DNA of 5,566 nucleotides from Kiritimatiellales bacterium (GTDB lineage: Bacteria; Verrucomicrobiota; Kiritimatiellia; Kiritimatiellales; Pontiellaceae). Location: positions 1-5,566 of the forward strand of contig DAOVNC010000252.1 in assembly GCA_030630445.1 (NCBI GenBank). The letters are read 5' to 3'. The translations under genes were made by a program, and so were the position numbers. This document shows, piece by piece, positions 4,251 through 5,566 of the stretch (positions are counted from its first letter, which is position 1; each line of letters begins with the position of its first letter). The notes under the pieces are model-generated. The model had not been told where the DNA came from, ran no database searches, and was given only the letters and a program-made list of their open reading frames with translations.

Positions 4251-5566
4251 CAGCTCGACATCCAAGACCGCGCTACCTCCGTCACCAACATCGAAGGACA
4301 GGTCATGTCCATCGACTACGGCATCGCGGATTTTGTCCAGCAAACCACCCGCTTCGACGGCACCACCATCACCAACACCTATGATACAGCCGGTCGAAAA
4401 TCCACCATCACCTACAGTAGCGCAAGCGTCCCGCTTGCCGCCATCGCCTACGCCTACTATCCCGACGGCGAGTTGCAATCCATCTCTGATGGAACCAGCA
4501 CCAACACCTATTCCTACGATGCCTTGAACCAGCTCACCAACCAGATCGTTCAAATCGGAAATCTACAATCGGAAATCGGCAATCAATTTGATCCCGTCGG
4601 CAATCCCACCAACACCGTCGTCTCCATTGGAGGGTCGCAGGCCTCTGCGACTTCGTACACCTACGACGACGCCGAACGGTTGACAGGGATTCTTCACCAC
4701 CGAGGCACGGAGACACAGAACTTTTCGTATTCCTATTCCCCGATAAATGGACTGGTCGAAAGCGTTTCCAACACCGTTTCAGGAATCACCAGTTCCTATC
4801 AATACGACCTCATGGACCGGGTAGCGAATATCACCTACAAAACAGGAAACGGCACCTTGATCCGAGGGCTGGGATACGAGTACGATGCCTCCTCGATGAT
4901 CACCAATAAAACAGAGTTTCAAGTTTCAGGTTTCAAGTCTCAAGTTTCCTATACCTACGACTCCATCGACCGCCTCATCCACGAATCATGTTCCGGTTCC
5001 GTGTCTTCCGCGTATTCCGTGGTTTACAATTATGATTTGGCAGGAAACCGACTCTCCAAAATCGAAGACGGCCTCCAAACCACCTATCCACTCGGCATGG
5101 GCAACCGACTCGCCGACACCAACATGCTCTATATTTCCGGAACCGCCGACGAACCCATCGGCACCGACAACCGCTGGGGCGAACTCTGGGTCAGCAATTT
5201 GACGAGCGGCGCAACCACCATCCCCCTCGTCAACGGCAACCGCTTCTTCGCCGAAGTCACCGCGCTTGCCGGCCAAACCAACACCCTCAAAGCCGCCATC
5301 CGCGACCGCGCCGGAAACACCGCATATGTCACAAAAGACTACTGGCTCGAAACCTCAAGCAGCACAAACATCATAAACCACCATGCCTACAACGCCGCCG
5401 GATGCCTCACCAACCTCAACGCCGTCGCCTTGGAATGGGACGAGCGCTATCGGTTGACGAGCGTAGACGATGCTTCCAGCTTCGTTGAATACACCTATGA
5501 CGTGTTGGGCAGGAAAACCACGCGAACCGAAGGAATCGATGTCGAACACTATGTTTACGACGGAAA
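4251..5566 (+). CDS. Rhs/YD-repeat protein, 5'-truncated and running off the window
   Basis: The frame is open from 3969 to the end of the window and has no stop, but recognisable Rhs sequence starts only near 4251-4275 (QLDIQDRATSVTNIEGQV). YD motifs follow: NTYDTAGRKS (about 4374), YSYDALNQLTN (4509), YTYDDAERLTG (4656), YQYDLMDRVANITY (4797), YEYDASSMITNK (4875), YTYDSIDRLIHES (4950), YNYDLAGNRLSKIEDG (5025) and YTYDVLGRKTTR (about 5493), ending VEHYVYDG. Such repeats build a hollow beta-strand shell; in Rhs and Tc toxins the shell encloses a C-terminal toxin, while many large YD proteins of environmental bacteria are secreted or surface proteins of unknown role. The C-terminus lies outside the window, so toxin or immunity content cannot be judged. 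From about 5127 to 5346 an Ig-like domain interrupts the repeats (ISGTADEPIG ... AAIRDRAGNTAYVT). No credible signal peptide or true start is visible; ATG 4305 is the first ATG but lies inside the homology. Five short repeat tracts are embedded in frame. The gene is probably a fragment created by rearrangement, or a silent or orphan cassette. Confidence 0.88.
4417..4439. repeat. Perfect short palindrome inside the Rhs gene
   Basis: GCAAGCG (4422-4428) and CGCTTGC (4432-4438) are exact reverse complements around a TCC loop, preceded by GTAGC. The tract is read in frame as SSASVPLA between two YD motifs. It shares the GTAG-N-GCA-N-GC-N-TCC layout with the tract at 2232-2253 in pdxA. Confidence 0.6.
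4553..4587. repeat. Heptamer array, five units, inside the Rhs gene
   Basis: The units are AATCGGA, AATCTAC, AATCGGA, AATCGGC and AATCAAT. All five keep AATC. Because 7 is not a multiple of 3, the reading frame rotates through the array, giving IGNLQSEIGNQ. It sits in a linker just after a YD motif (YDALNQLTNQ). Confidence 0.7.
4634..4651. repeat. Perfect short palindrome inside the Rhs gene
   Basis: GTCGCAG (4634-4640) and CTGCGAC (4645-4651) are exact reverse complements around GCCT. The preceding bases are GGAGG. The tract reads GGSQASATS in frame, just before YTYDDAERLTG. The GCAGGC-TC core resembles the pdxA tract at 2232-2253. Confidence 0.6.
4698..4721. repeat. Octamer array, three units, inside the Rhs gene
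   Basis: The units are CACCGAGG, CACGGAGA and CACAGAAC, all starting CAC and rich in GA. They encode HRGTETQN in the linker after YTYDDAERLTG. I recall very similar CAC-GGAG tracts scattered through genomes of PVC bacteria, but this was not checked. Confidence 0.5.
4916..4950. repeat. Heptamer array, five units, inside the Rhs gene
   Basis: The units are GTTTCAA, GTTTCAG, GTTTCAA, GTCTCAA and GTTTCCT. This is the cleanest array in the window. It encodes FQVSGFKSQVS in the linker between YEYDASSMITNK and YTYDSIDRL. Confidence 0.8.
4991..5023. repeat. Nonamer array inside the Rhs gene
   Basis: After a partial TTCCGG (4991-4996), three full units follow: TTCCGTGTC (4997-5005), TTCCGCGTA (5006-5014) and TTCCGTGGT (5015-5023). 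The period of nine preserves the frame, giving SGSVSSAYSVV, just before YNYDLAGNRL. Confidence 0.6.

Noticed and set aside
4293..4307. AAGGA followed by ATG at 4305 as the true Rhs start
   Set aside because: Rhs-like sequence (DRATSVTNIEGQV) continues upstream in the same frame, so this ATG is internal. Re-initiation here cannot be excluded.
4054..4527. Plus-strand Ser/Pro-rich open frame of 157 codons
   Set aside because: It lies in another frame across both the minus-strand remnant and the Rhs gene; its composition is a frame-shifted shadow with no domain pattern.
4251..4553. Upstream half of the minus-strand open frame ending at 4020, starting at ATG 4553
   Set aside because: It is low-complexity Gly/Val/Asp sequence that is the exact antisense of Thr/Pro/Ala-rich Rhs codons. 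Only the part below about 4250 looks like protein.
3984..5023. CRISPR array
   Set aside because: The repeats are 7-9 nt tandem units without spacers, or single palindromes; no 23-47 nt repeat with unique spacers is present.

Overview
The window looks like a chromosomal segment from a Gram-negative-type bacterium of the PVC superphylum, most likely a Kiritimatiellota (Pontiella-like) or Lentisphaerae relative. This placement is an inference. It rests on the style of the Rhs/YD-repeat protein, the many short repeats lodged inside genes, and my recollection of similar repeats in such genomes; no search was run.

Layout, left to right. (1) 1-267 +: the 3' end of an Fe-S type aldo/keto reductase, followed by a likely intrinsic terminator (281-307). 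(2) 361-2028 +: an unrecognised secreted protein of 555 aa with a signal peptide, an NTR/TIMP-like N-terminal module, a helical middle and a beta-rich end. (3) 2046-2999 +: pdxA (vitamin B6 synthesis), complete, 17 nt downstream. (4) 2999-3077: a compact element made of two interleaved perfect inverted repeats, overlapping the pdxA stop codon. (5) 3097-3981 +: rsmA/ksgA (16S rRNA adenine dimethyltransferase), full length but broken by one in-frame TAG at 3673-3675. (6) 3984-4018: a decayed heptamer array. (7) 4020 to about 4250, minus strand: the C-terminal remnant of an unidentified gene, tail to tail with rsmA. (8) About 4251 to the window end, +: a headless Rhs/YD-repeat gene running off the edge, with an embedded Ig-like domain.

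pdxA and rsmA are ordinary housekeeping genes, and pdxA-rsmA adjacency occurs in many bacteria. The right half looks rearranged: a minus-strand gene has lost its 5' end exactly where an Rhs gene lacking its 5' end begins. The Rhs segment is dotted with short arrays of period 7, 8 and 9 nt and with small perfect palindromes, mostly in the linkers between YD motifs, and all are read through in frame.

The strongest leads are the repeat families inside the Rhs gene, the interleaved inverted-repeat element, and the single-codon lesion in rsmA. I found no RNA genes, CRISPR array or complete insertion sequence.
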